Counted from the first letter of the stretch, positions 42,382-50,512 are shown. The stretch: DNA of 64,000 nt from Nonomuraea turcica (GCF_030718205.1 NZ_JAUZQF010000004.1:62001-126000), one strand, 5' to 3'. Notes: generated by a model from the sequence alone, not told the origin. Made by a program: numbers and translations.

Positions 42382-43443
42382 ATGACCTCGCAGACCCCCG
42401 CGGGCTGGTACCCGGACCCGTACGGCGAGCCCCAGCTCCGCTGGTGGGACGGCAACCAGTGGACCGACGCCACCCATGCGCAGGAGCCTGCCTCCGGGCC
42501 CCAGCAACCGCAGCCGCAGGCCGCCTCAGGGCCGCAGCAGCAGTCGCGGCCCGACTGGTCGGCGACGCCGGCGAACCCCACGCTCCAGTACGGGCAACCC
42601 ACCTTCGGGCAGTCCGCCTACGGCCAGCCCACTCCGCCCACCCAGCAGTGGGGCGGCGCGCAGCTGCCCGGCCCCGGCTACGGCCCGCCGCCCAAGCAGG
42701 GCAATCCGCTGCCCTGGGTGTTCGGCGGACTGGCGGCGCTGGTGGTGCTCGCGCTGATCGTGGTGGGCGGGATCTTCCTCGTCAACAGGAGCAACGACAT
42801 CCCGATGTCGGCGCCGACGGAGACGTCGGCGCCCCAGGAGCCGCCCACCAACGAACCGCCGTCCAACGAGCCGCCCAGCCAGGGCACCGGCCAGCCGCCT
42901 CCTCAGCCGGCCGATGGCCGGATCACCGACGCGCAGGCCGGCATCTCCTACCCGGTGCCCGAGGGCTGGACGGTGCCCGCGCAGCTCAACCCCGCGACCC
43001 CGAGCCCGACGCAGCAGCTGTGGTCGGCCGGGGTGCAGGCCACGTCACAGGAGAACTTCGTCGATGACGAGGATTGGGTCGGCAACGTCTACTCGGGGCT
43101 GCTCAACGAGCTCTACCCCTATAGCGGCGCAGCCGGCATGGGAGATACGGCGAAGGCCGTCTTCGTGGACTTCTCCAGGTTCTACGCGCCGCCGCACGAG
43201 ACCAAGATCGTGGCGGACAAGGCCATGAAGATCGGCGATCGGGACGCGTGGGTGCTGCAGTTCGAGCTCGACTTCACCAAGGTGTCGGAGGAGAAGGGCT
43301 ACAAGTGGAAGAAGGAGAGCGGTGCGCTCGTGCTCATGGATCGCGGCTCCGGTGAGCGCCCGGCCCTCCTTTACATCTCCGTACCGGACAATCTGGGCAC
43401 GGACGTGGTGGGCAAGGTTTTGAGCTCGCTCAAGCCCGCGTGA
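42382..43443 (+). CDS. DUF2510 membrane protein
   Basis: A 353-residue protein. The N-terminal PAGWYPDPYGEPQLRWWDGNQWTDATH is the DUF2510 motif. A Pro/Gln-rich stretch precedes one membrane helix (about 113-135, WVFGGLAALVVLALIVVGGIFLV), then a Pro-rich linker and an exported domain (about 185-353, ISYPVPEGWTVP...LSSLKPA) of unknown fold. ATG at 42382 places DUF2510 at the N-terminus; an upstream in-frame ATG is at 42346. It follows the kinase cluster closely and may be a substrate or partner. Confidence 0.82.
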   Translation: MTSQTPAGWYPDPYGEPQLRWWDGNQWTDATHAQEPASGPQQPQPQAASGPQQQSRPDWSATPANPTLQYGQPTFGQSAYGQPTPPTQQWGGAQLPGPGYGPPPKQGNPLPWVFGGLAALVVLALIVVGGIFLVNRSNDIPMSAPTETSAPQEPPTNEPPSNEPPSQGTGQPPPQPADGRITDAQAGISYPVPEGWTVPAQLNPATPSPTQQLWSAGVQATSQENFVDDEDWVGNVYSGLLNELYPYSGAAGMGDTAKAVFVDFSRFYAPPHETKIVADKAMKIGDRDAWVLQFELDFTKVSEEKGYKWKKESGALVLMDRGSGERPALLYISVPDNLGTDVVGKVLSSLKPA

Positions 43444-43511
43444 GCAGTGGCACTAGGCTGGTGGGGTAACAAGCGGGCGGATTGCTCCGAGCCGCTGGGC
43501 GAGGAGATCTC

Positions 43512-44105
43512 ATGAGTGACTTGCTGGTCTGGATCGACTGCGAGATGACCGGACTCGACCTCGGGCGGGACGCGCTGGTGGAGGTGGCGTGCGTCATCAC
43601 CGACAGCGAGCTCAATCAGCTGGACGAGGGCGTGGACGTGGTCATCAAGCCGCCGCCCGAGTCGCTGGAGCAGATGTCGGAAGTGGTACGCGAGATGCAC
43701 ACCGCCTCCGGGCTGCTGCCCGAGCTCGGCAGCGGGGTGACGTTGTCGGAGGCGGAGTCGCTCGTGCTCGACTACATCCGCCGCCATGTGCCGGAGCCGA
43801 AGAAGGCGCCGCTGTGCGGCAACTCGATCGGCACCGACCGCACGTTCCTGGCCAGGGACATGCCGGCCGTGGATGCTTTTCTGCACTATCGGATGATCGA
43901 CGTTTCGTCGATCAAGGAGCTGGTCCGCCGCTGGTATCCGCGGGTCTACTTCGCCGCGCCGGAGAAGCAGGGCGGACACCGGGCCCTGGCGGACATCACG
44001 GAGAGCATCCGGGAGCTGCGTTACTACCGTGCGGCGATCTTCGTGGAGCAGCCGGGACCCGACTCGGCGACCGCGAGATCGCTGGCAGAGCGTGTCAGCG
44101 GCTAA
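43512..44105 (+). CDS. orn: Oligoribonuclease
   Basis: A 197-residue 3'-5' exoribonuclease of the DEDDh family that degrades short RNAs, including pGpG. Motifs: IDCEMTGLD (Exo I Asp/Glu), [13 protein letters not shown] (Exo II Asp) and GGHRALADI (Exo III His/Asp). GAGGAGATCTC precedes the ATG. Length and sequence match actinobacterial Orn throughout. It lies just upstream of tRNA-His, an arrangement common in actinobacteria. Confidence 0.97.
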   Translation: MSDLLVWIDCEMTGLDLGRDALVEVACVITDSELNQLDEGVDVVIKPPPESLEQMSEVVREMHTASGLLPELGSGVTLSEAESLVLDYIRRHVPEPKKAPLCGNSIGTDRTFLARDMPAVDAFLHYRMIDVSSIKELVRRWYPRVYFAAPEKQGGHRALADITESIRELRYYRAAIFVEQPGPDSATARSLAERVSG

Positions 44106-44151
44106 AGGAGTGGCGTAAAGACTCCCGAACCCCGCTACACTTTTCCTGTGC

Positions 44152-44165
44152 CGCCATGCATGGCG
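44152..44165. repeat. Perfect 14-bp palindrome before the hairpin repeats
   Basis: CGCCATGCATGGCG is a perfect palindrome, overlapping the first base triplet of the 37-bp repeat array. It may form an additional hairpin in the tRNA-His leader. Confidence 0.7.
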
Positions 44166-44273
44166 ATCTCAGAAGTCGGCATGAGATTGCGATGACACCG
44201 CGATCTCAGAAGTCGGCATGAGATTGCGATGACACCGCGATCTCAGAAGTCGGCATGAGATTGCGATGACACC
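44163..44273 (+). repeat. Three perfect tandem 37-bp hairpin units upstream of tRNA-His
   Basis: Three identical 37-bp units (44163-44199, 44200-44236, 44237-44273). Each contains GCGATCTCA and TGAGATTGC, which pair over 9 bp with one G-U around GAAGTCGGCA, followed by a 9-base spacer GATGACACC. The last unit ends 9-10 bp before the tRNA. The spacing is direct tandem, not CRISPR-like. Confidence 0.95.
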
Positions 44274-44282
44274 GGTGGCCGT

Positions 44283-44359
44283 GGTGGGTGTAGCTCAGTT
44301 GGCAGAGCGCCAGGTTGTGGTCCTGGATGTCGAGGGTTCAAGTCCCTTCACTCACCCCA
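44283..44359 (+). tRNA. tRNA-His (anticodon GTG)
   Basis: The cloverleaf folds fully: acceptor GTGGGTG/CACTCAC, D arm GCTC...GAGC, anticodon stem CCAGG/CCTGG around TTGTGGT (anticodon GTG), T arm GAGGG-TTCAAGT-CCCTT. G at 44283 is the special G-1 that pairs with C73 (44356). CCA is encoded at 44357-44359. Confidence 0.97.
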
Positions 44360-44363
44360 CTGC

Positions 44364-44396
44364 ACGACGGCCGGTCCTAGATGGACCGGCCGTCGT
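44364..44396 (+). terminator. Intrinsic terminator of tRNA-His
   Basis: ACGACGGCCGGTCC (44364-44377) pairs perfectly with GGACCGGCCGTCGT (44383-44396), 5-nt loop, followed by CGTTTTC. Confidence 0.92.
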
Positions 44397-44517
44397 CGTT
44401 TTCTCCCGACTACGCCCCCAAATCATGACAATGCGAGTTATGCTCGCTGTCTACCGCTAACGCCGGAAGCACGGGGGCCCTCGGCGATCTGACCGTCTTC
44501 GCGCCCCCGGAGGCCGG

Positions 44518-44742
44518 ATGAGAGTCGACGACGCAGCGTTCGAGAGCGTGTTCATGTCCCTGAGCAAGCGCGAGGCCGAGGTCATGGACCTCATCGCCAC
44601 GGGTCAGTCCAACGGACAGATCGCGCAACGGCTGTTTCTCAGCGAGAAGACCGTGAAGAATCACGTCAACCGCATCTACGCCAAGCTAGGCGTGGACTCC
44701 CGCGTCACCGCCATCGGCCTCTGGCTGTCCCGCCGTCAGTAG
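44518..44742 (+). CDS. Solitary LuxR-type helix-turn-helix protein
   Basis: A 74-residue protein that is almost only a GerE/LuxR DNA-binding domain: [56 protein letters not shown]. There is no receiver or sensory domain. GGAGGCCGG precedes the ATG. Upstream, GCGAG/CTCGC (44433-44447) forms a small inverted repeat that overlaps a TATGCT -10-like element and might be its own operator. Such stand-alone NarL-like domains act in development and antibiotic regulation in actinobacteria (WhiB/BldM-like partners); target unknown. Confidence 0.9.
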   Translation: MRVDDAAFESVFMSLSKREAEVMDLIATGQSNGQIAQRLFLSEKTVKNHVNRIYAKLGVDSRVTAIGLWLSRRQ

Positions 44743-44806
44743 CCCTGCCCGGCGTCACTGACCTCCCTGTGGTTTAAAGGGCCACCGGCGGTGTCATAGG
44801 AGTCCC

Positions 44807-46033
44807 ATGAGCATGACGCGCAGGGCGCGGGTCGTCGTCGTCGGGGCTGGGTTCGCGGGGCTGGAAGCGACGCGGGAGCTCGCCAAGGGCGGAGCGCTGG
44901 TGACGCTCGTCGACCGGAAGCCGTACTCGACGTTCCAGCCGCTGCTCTACCAGGTGGCCACGGCGAGCATGGGCACGTCCGACGTGTCCTACCCGATTCG
45001 CACGTTCGCCGCCCGATGGCCGAACGTGCGGGCGCGCCGGGCCGGGCTGAGCAAGGTGCTGGCCGAGGAGCGGCGGGTGGAGCTCGATGACGGCAGCTCG
45101 CTGGAGTACGACTACCTGGTGCTGGCGACGGGCGTCACGACCAACTGGCTCGGCGTGGCGGGCGCGCGGGAGAACGCGTTGCCGATCTACTCGCTCAACG
45201 ACGCGGCCAACCTCCGGCGGCGGCTGCAGCAATGCCTGGAGGACACGGCCACGGGCCGGCGGGAGGGCACTCACGTCGTGGTGGTGGGCGCGGGTCCGAC
45301 CGGCGTCGAGGTGGCGGGCACGCTGGCCGAGTTGCGGTGGCGCACGTTGCCGCTGACGCATCCGGAGATCAAGCCCTCCCAGACGAGCGTGAGCCTGGTC
45401 GAGCGGTTCGACTATGTGCTGGCGCCGTACAAGCCGCGGCTGCGGGACGCGGCGGCCGCCGCGCTGCGCAGACGAGGGACGCGGCTGCATCTGGGCTCCA
45501 CGCTGGCGTCCGTGGAGCCGGACGCGGTGGTGTTGACCGACGGGACGCGGCTGCCGAGCGACCTGACGGTGTGGGCGCTCGGCGTGACCGCGCCCGATGA
45601 CGTGGCCGACTGGGGGCTGCCGCAAGGCAAGGGCGGCAGGATCACGACCACGCAAGAGCTGCGTGTCCCCGGCCACCCCGAGATCTTCGTGGCCGGCGAC
45701 CTCGCCGGGCCGCCCGAGCCGCTGCCCCAGCTCGCCCAGCCCGCGATCCAGATGGGCAAGCACGTGGGCAGGCAGATCCTCGCGGCGGCCCAGGGGCGGC
45801 CGACGCAGGCGTTCTCGTACGACGATCCCGGCATCATGGCGACTGTGGGCAAGTTGGAGGCCGTGCTCCAGTTCCGCAACGGAATGACCATGCGCGGGGT
45901 GCCGGCGTGGTTGGTCTGGATCTTCATTCACGTGGCGTACCTGCTGGGTGGGCGCAACCGCGTGAGCGTGCTGCTCAACTTCTTCTGGCGTTACTTCGGA
46001 CCGCGCCGCAGCGCCACCAGCGTCACCCAGTGA
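44807..46033 (+). CDS. Type II NADH dehydrogenase-like FAD oxidoreductase
   Basis: A 408-residue two-dinucleotide-binding flavoprotein. FAD site VVVGAGFAGLEATREL, NADH site VVVGAGPTGVEVAGTLAEL and the second FAD motif EIFVAGDLAGPPEPLPQLAQPAIQMGKHVGRQI. The N-terminal quinone-side motif STFQPLLYQVATASM is typical of NDH-2. A C-terminal membrane-binding region (WLVWIFIHVAYLLGGRNRVSVLLNFFWRYFG) is present. It transfers electrons from NADH to menaquinone without proton pumping. AGGAG precedes the ATG. Its 3' end overlaps the convergent lat gene by 11 bp. Confidence 0.92.
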   Translation: MSMTRRARVVVVGAGFAGLEATRELAKGGALVTLVDRKPYSTFQPLLYQVATASMGTSDVSYPIRTFAARWPNVRARRAGLSKVLAEERRVELDDGSSLEYDYLVLATGVTTNWLGVAGARENALPIYSLNDAANLRRRLQQCLEDTATGRREGTHVVVVGAGPTGVEVAGTLAELRWRTLPLTHPEIKPSQTSVSLVERFDYVLAPYKPRLRDAAAAALRRRGTRLHLGSTLASVEPDAVVLTDGTRLPSDLTVWALGVTAPDDVADWGLPQGKGGRITTTQELRVPGHPEIFVAGDLAGPPEPLPQLAQPAIQMGKHVGRQILAAAQGRPTQAFSYDDPGIMATVGKLEAVLQFRNGMTMRGVPAWLVWIFIHVAYLLGGRNRVSVLLNFFWRYFGPRRSATSVTQ

Positions 46034-47297
46034 GGGCGTCCGACAGGGCGCTCAGGCCGTGGTCGAGGTCGGGCTCCGGGATGTTGAGCGCCGGGCGCAG
46101 GCGTACCGAGCGGGGGCCGCAGGGCAGCACGAGCACGCCGTGGTCGTCCCTGAGCCGGGTCACCAGGGCGTCGCGGGCGGCCTGGTCGGGCAGGTCGAAC
46201 GCGCACATCAGGCCACGGCCGCGCACGCCCGACACCCCCTCGGGGCGCTCGGCCTCCAGCTTGGTGAGGCGTTCGAGCAGCACGCTGCCCAGCGTGGCGG
46301 CACGCTGGATGAGGCCGTCGCGTTCGACGATCTCCAGGATGCCGCGGCTGCGGACCATGTCCACCAGGCCGCCGCCCCACGTCGAGTTGATCCGGCCGCT
46401 CAGCTGGAACACGTTATCGGGGACCTGGTCGACCCTGCGGCCCGCCATGATCCCGCCGACCTGGACCTTCTTGGCGAAGGCCACCACGTCGGGTGCCAGC
46501 CCCAGCTGCTGGTAGGCCCACGGCGTGCCGGTCGTCCCGCCGCCGGTCTGGACCTCGTCGAGGATGAACAGCGCGTCGTACTCGTGGCACATGTGCTGCA
46601 TGGCCTGCAGGAACTCCGGCCGCATGTGGTTGTCGCCGCCCTCGCCCTGGATCGGCTCGGCGATGAAGCAGGCGATGTCGTGCGGATGGCGCTCGAAGGC
46701 CTCCCGTGCCTGCGCCAGCGCGCGTTCCTCGGCCGCCTCGACGTCGCCGAAGTGGATGGCGGGCACGTCGATGCGCGGCCAGTCGAATCTGGGGAACCGG
46801 TCGGTCTTGCCCGGCTCGGTGTTGGTCAGGCTCATGGTGTAGCCGCTGCGGCCGTGGAAGGCCCGCGTCAGGTGCAGGACCTTGGTGCCCAGCTCGCGCG
46901 GGCGGCCCGCGGCCTCGTTGCGGCGGCTCTTCCAGTCGAAGGCGGCCTTGAGCGCGTTCTCCACGGCCAGGGCGCCGCCCTCGACGAAGAACAGGTGGGG
47001 CAGCTCGGGGTCGCCGAGCACGCGGACGAAGGTGTCGACGAAGTCGGCCAGGTGCTCGGTGTACATGTCCGGGTTGGCCGGCTTGTTGCGCGCGACCTGG
47101 CCGAGCAGCTGGACGAAGTCGGGGTCGAACGGCGGGTTCACGCCGAGCGGGGCGGAGGCGAAGAAGGTGTAGAAGTCCAGGTAGCGGCGGCCGTTGCGGG
47201 CGTCGACGAGCCAGGAGCCGCGGCTCAGCTCCAGGTCGAGCACCAGACGGTAGCCGTCGATGAGCAGGTGGCGGGCAAGGCGGGTGTGTACGTCCAT
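46023..47297 (-). CDS. lat: L-lysine 6-transaminase (lysine epsilon-aminotransferase)
   Basis: A 424-residue class III PLP aminotransferase that moves the epsilon-amino group of lysine to 2-oxoglutarate. Diagnostic segments include FYTFFASAPLGVNPPF, FVEGGALAVENALKAAFDWK, AFHGRSGYTMSLTNTEP, ILDEVQTGGGTTGTPWAYQQLG, the PLP Lys in VVAFAKKVQVGG and GRINSTWGGGLVDM, all typical of Lat (as in Rv3290c). ATG at 47297 was chosen. The upstream region has a long inverted repeat and an AT-rich core. No beta-lactam biosynthesis genes are nearby, so lysine catabolism or persistence-type stress response is more likely than cephamycin production. Confidence 0.95.
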   Translation of the reverse strand: MDVHTRLARHLLIDGYRLVLDLELSRGSWLVDARNGRRYLDFYTFFASAPLGVNPPFDPDFVQLLGQVARNKPANPDMYTEHLADFVDTFVRVLGDPELPHLFFVEGGALAVENALKAAFDWKSRRNEAAGRPRELGTKVLHLTRAFHGRSGYTMSLTNTEPGKTDRFPRFDWPRIDVPAIHFGDVEAAEERALAQAREAFERHPHDIACFIAEPIQGEGGDNHMRPEFLQAMQHMCHEYDALFILDEVQTGGGTTGTPWAYQQLGLAPDVVAFAKKVQVGGIMAGRRVDQVPDNVFQLSGRINSTWGGGLVDMVRSRGILEIVERDGLIQRAATLGSVLLERLTKLEAERPEGVSGVRGRGLMCAFDLPDQAARDALVTRLRDDHGVLVLPCGPRSVRLRPALNIPEPDLDHGLSALSDALTG

Positions 47298-47304
47298 GTC
47301 CACT

Positions 47305-47389
47305 CCACTGTGGGCAGATGGGCCGTACGTTCCTCCGGCGGAACGCCGACACATGCGTAATATTTACGGTACATCTACCCACAAAGTGG
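47305..47389. promoter_or_regulatory. Paired inverted sites flanking the lat promoter region
   Basis: CCACTGTGGGCAGATG (47305-47320) and, inverted, CCACTTTGTGGGTAGATG (47389-47372) match except for a 2-nt gap and one substitution, 51 bp apart. Each contains its own CCAC/GTGG mini-palindrome. Between them CGTAA-TAT-TTACG (47356-47368) is a palindromic AT-rich core. Confidence 0.55.
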
Positions 47390-47395
47390 AGTTCT

Positions 47396-48043
47396 TTATG
47401 CGTGGGAGTAGACCACGATCGACACCGCGATGTACTGGACCAGGTAGGCGGCGACGGTGAACGCGTGGAACACCTCGTGGAAGCCGAACCAGCGGGGCGA
47501 CGGGTCGGGACGGCGCAGCCCGTACACGACGGCGCCGGCCGAGTAGAACAGACCGCCCACGGCCACCAGCACGACGGCGGCCACGCCCGCGCCCTCGAGC
47601 AGCTGCGGCATGACGAAGACCGCGGTCCAGCCCAGCGCCAGATAGAGCACGGTGTAGAGCCAGCGCGGCGCGCCCATCCAGAACACCCGGAACAACACGC
47701 CCGCCAGCGCGCCGCCCCAGATGACGCCCAACACGGCCACCCGGGCCACCCCGTCCAGGGCCAGCAAGGCGAAGGGCGTATAAGTTCCGGCAATGATCAA
47801 ATAGATGTTGGCGTGATCGACCCTGCGCAGGAACTCGGCCAGCTTCGGGCCGAGCGTGCTGCGGTGATAGGTGGCCGAAATGCCGAACAACAACGCCGAG
47901 GTGAGTGCGTAGACGGCGGAGGCCACACGGGCCTGCAACGTCGGGCCGAGCGCCACGAGCACGAACCCGGCGATCAGCGTCACGGGCAGTGCTCCAGTGT
48001 GCAACCAGCCTCGCAGCCTGGGCTTAACGGTGATGGTCGTCAT
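47396..48043 (-). CDS. Hemolysin III / TrhA family membrane protein
   Basis: A 215-residue seven-helix protein of the PAQR-related family. Conserved metal-site residues are in SATYHRSTLGPKLAEFLRRVDHANIYLIIAGTYTPF and FHEVFHAFTVAAYLVQYIA. Bacterial members affect membrane fluidity or lipid homeostasis and are not necessarily haemolytic. The ATG at 48043 is two bases downstream of a perfect 20-bp palindrome that contains the ribosome-binding region. It lies 20 bp after the penicillin-binding protein gene on the same strand. Confidence 0.93.
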   Translation of the reverse strand: MTTITVKPRLRGWLHTGALPVTLIAGFVLVALGPTLQARVASAVYALTSALLFGISATYHRSTLGPKLAEFLRRVDHANIYLIIAGTYTPFALLALDGVARVAVLGVIWGGALAGVLFRVFWMGAPRWLYTVLYLALGWTAVFVMPQLLEGAGVAAVVLVAVGGLFYSAGAVVYGLRRPDPSPRWFGFHEVFHAFTVAAYLVQYIAVSIVVYSHA

Positions 48044-48045
48044 GA

Positions 48046-48065
48046 AACCTACGGTACCGTAGGTT
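48046..48065. promoter_or_regulatory. Perfect 20-bp palindrome at the hemolysin-III start
   Basis: AACCTACGGTACCGTAGGTT is a perfect 20-bp palindrome ending 2 bp before the hemolysin-III start codon and overlapping the stop codon of the upstream gene. The size and symmetry fit a TetR-family operator. No TetR gene is in this window. Confidence 0.75.
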
Positions 48066-49599
48066 ACAGCCCATTGAGGAAGCGGGCGGCGATGGGAGCG
48101 GCGGTCGCGGCACCACTGCCGCCGTGCCGGACGAACACGCAGAAGGCCAGGTCGTCGCGGTATCCGACGAACCAGGCGTGATCCTCACCGTCGACCACCT
48201 CCGCCGTGCCGGTCTTGCCCGCCACGCCCTCCGGCAGCCCGGTGTCGGCCGCCGTGCCGTAGTCCACCACCGCGCGCATCATGTCCCTCAGCGCCGTCAC
48301 GATCCCCTCGTCCATGGGCGCGGGCTCGGGTGGCGGCGTGCCGTCGATGCGACTCACTTGCTCCGTCGACAGCAGTCTGGGCGAGCGCCACACGCCGCTC
48401 TGCACGGCGGCGGCGAGCGCCGCCATGCACAGCGGGGTGGTGACGACCTCGCCCTGGCCGATCACGTCCTCGGCGAACGCATCCACGTCGCCGGTTTCCC
48501 GCACGGAGCCGCAGCTCCCGCCGATGCCCGTCATGATCGGCCGGCCGAACCCCCACTCGTTCGCCGTCTCCACCAGGTCCTTCGAGCTCAGCCTCGTGGT
48601 GGCCTGCTCGACGAACGTCGTGTTGCAGGAATGGGCGAACGCGTCGGTGAAGCTGATGAGGCCGCGATCCATCGCCCCGTCGTTGTCGACGGTCCGATGG
48701 CCGGGGATGGTGTAGCTGCCCGGGCACGAGACCTCCGAGAACGGCTCGAGGCCGTTCTTGAGCAGCGCCGCCGCCGTGATCGTCTTGAAGACGGAGCCCG
48801 GCGGGAAGACGTCCTGCACGGCGCTGAAGTTCTCCTCGAGGCGGTCGGCCAGCCCCACGATCTCGCCGGTGCCCGGCCGGATGGCGACGATCGCGGAGTC
48901 CTCCACGCCGTCCAGCGCCCGGGCGGCCGCCGCCTGGACGGGCCGTGACAACGTGGTCTGCTCGACGTTCGCCCCGGCCTGCTTGCTGAGCACCGGCCGG
49001 TCCGGCTGCCCCGGCACCTTCAGCACCAGCTCCCAGCCCTGGTTCGCCTCGGCGAACTCGGGTTTGAGCCGCTCGAGGTACGCCTCCGCGTAGCTGTCGT
49101 GGGGAATCCGGTCGCCCTCGCTCGTTACCAGCTCTGCCCCCACCATGTCGATCTCGCCCAGCTCCAGCCTCCCCCCGTCCTTGAGCAGCGGGTGGAGCGT
49201 CTCAGGGGCCCATAACACCTTCCACGCCCCGTCCCGCACGGCCAGCCGCAACGTGCTGTCGAACGGCCACGCCCCGAACTCGGTCAGCTCCCGCACGCCC
49301 GCGAACGGCACCTCGGCGGACCCGTTCCCCATGCTCTTCAACGGCCCCGGGGTCAGCTGGATGGACTCGACGTGCAGCTCGTCCGACAACGCCCGATGCC
49401 GGACGACGAAGTCGGCCGGCGGCTGGTACACCAGCCGCTCCATGCCCGTGATGTCCCCCTTGCGCCACGCCTCGAAGTACGCGGCCGCCGTTCTCGAGGG
49501 GCTCCCCTTGACCCGGCTGGACGCCAAGACCGCGAACGTGCTCGCCCCGACTATCGCGACAACCGCGATAACGAGCACAATCAGCCTTCGTCGTCGCAT
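48064..49599 (-). CDS. Class B penicillin-binding protein (MecA_N/NTF2-like, transpeptidase)
   Basis: A 511-residue protein with an N-terminal membrane anchor (about residues 6-26), an NTF2-like MecA_N domain (about 35-145), a dimerisation region and a transpeptidase domain. Active-site motifs: S269-V-F-K272, S324-C-N326 and K462-T-G464. It cross-links peptidoglycan. The MecA_N-type domain is seen in low-affinity PBPs, so reduced beta-lactam susceptibility is possible but not shown. The start codon faces the next gene with only 25 bp between. Confidence 0.93.
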   Translation of the reverse strand: MRRRRLIVLVIAVVAIVGASTFAVLASSRVKGSPSRTAAAYFEAWRKGDITGMERLVYQPPADFVVRHRALSDELHVESIQLTPGPLKSMGNGSAEVPFAGVRELTEFGAWPFDSTLRLAVRDGAWKVLWAPETLHPLLKDGGRLELGEIDMVGAELVTSEGDRIPHDSYAEAYLERLKPEFAEANQGWELVLKVPGQPDRPVLSKQAGANVEQTTLSRPVQAAAARALDGVEDSAIVAIRPGTGEIVGLADRLEENFSAVQDVFPPGSVFKTITAAALLKNGLEPFSEVSCPGSYTIPGHRTVDNDGAMDRGLISFTDAFAHSCNTTFVEQATTRLSSKDLVETANEWGFGRPIMTGIGGSCGSVRETGDVDAFAEDVIGQGEVVTTPLCMAALAAAVQSGVWRSPRLLSTEQVSRIDGTPPPEPAPMDEGIVTALRDMMRAVVDYGTAADTGLPEGVAGKTGTAEVVDGEDHAWFVGYRDDLAFCVFVRHGGSGAATAAPIAARFLNGL

Positions 49600-49624
49600 A
49601 CGGTTTCTCCCAGGAGGGATCAGC

Positions 49625-50470
49625 GTGACACGTGGACAGCGGGAACCGATGCCCGGCCTTTATCCGGTGACGTTCGGCGAGGTCGAACTCCTCCGGGATC
49701 TGGACAGGCAGGACGGCTGGGTGCTGTCCAAGGATGGCGTACCTCAGTCGTATGTGGATCTCAAAGATCCCACATTCCTCGAATTCGAGTACGTCCGTCT
49801 CATGGCGGACGTTATTGACCTTCTCCAGGACGGACCGCTCAGCTGCGTCCATGTCGGCGGCGGAGCCTGCACGATCCCCCGCTACGTCGCCGCCACCCGC
49901 CCGGGCTCCCGGCACATCGTGCTCGAGCCCGACGGCCTGCTGGTCAATCTGATACGCGAGCAGCTGGAGCTGCGTTCCGTGCCCCGGCTGAAGGTCATCG
50001 TGGAGGGCGGCCGGGAGGGCACCGCGAAAGTGTGGGACGCCACGGCGGACCTGGTGGTGCTGGATGCGTTCACCGGGGCGACGATGCCGGTGGAGCTGGC
50101 CACGATCGAGTACATGGGCGACATCGCCCGGGTGCTGCGCCCGGATGGCACCCTGCTGATCAACCTGGCCGACGGCAAGGGCCTGGCCTTCGCCAGGCGC
50201 CTGCTGGCCACGGTGATCGCCACGTTCCGCCATGTGGCGTTGCTGGCGGAGCCGGGCGTCATGCGGGGGCGCCGCTTCGGGAATCTCATCGTGGCGGCCT
50301 CGCGTACGGATCTGCCGGTGGACCTGCTCACGCGGCGCGCGGCCGGCGGGCTGACGCAGGCCAGGTGCGTGCACGGGGAGGCGCTGACGAACTTCGTCGC
50401 CGGGGCCTATCCCATCAGGGACGGCGACCCCGTCCTGGCCCCGGTGCCCCCGCCCGCCGTGTTCGGGTAG
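49625..50470 (+). CDS. Spermidine synthase-like methyltransferase-fold protein
   Basis: A 281-residue Rossmann-fold protein. LSCVHVGGGACTIPRYVAATRPGSRHIVLEPDG is the SAM/dcSAM-binding Gly-rich loop with the acidic ribose-binding residue, and ATADLVVLDAFTGATMP has the DxF-T signature of spermidine synthases. GTG at 49625 has AGGAGGG upstream. Homologues in actinobacteria occur as stand-alone polyamine-synthase-like proteins (often annotated fused MFS/spermidine synthase, here without the MFS part). The catalytic acid pair is partly altered, so aminopropyl transfer is uncertain. Confidence 0.82.
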   Translation: MTRGQREPMPGLYPVTFGEVELLRDLDRQDGWVLSKDGVPQSYVDLKDPTFLEFEYVRLMADVIDLLQDGPLSCVHVGGGACTIPRYVAATRPGSRHIVLEPDGLLVNLIREQLELRSVPRLKVIVEGGREGTAKVWDATADLVVLDAFTGATMPVELATIEYMGDIARVLRPDGTLLINLADGKGLAFARRLLATVIATFRHVALLAEPGVMRGRRFGNLIVAASRTDLPVDLLTRRAAGGLTQARCVHGEALTNFVAGAYPIRDGDPVLAPVPPPAVFG

Positions 50471-50512
50471 GCCGCTTTCCTCGACCCCCAGGCCGTGTGG
50501 TGCAATCTCTCC

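Noticed and set aside
44131..44146. tRNA-His promoter with a TACACT -10 element
   Set aside because: No acceptable -35 at 16-18 bp spacing; too weak to list as a promoter.
44163..44273. CRISPR array
   Set aside because: The 37-bp units are directly tandem with no unique spacers and no cas genes are present.
46023..47297. Cephamycin biosynthesis indicated by lat
   Set aside because: No ACV synthetase or isopenicillin synthase genes nearby; Lat is also common in non-producing actinobacteria.
46059..47360. 433-codon plus-strand frame opposite lat
   Set aside because: lat is unmistakable on the minus strand; the opposite frame lacks any motif.
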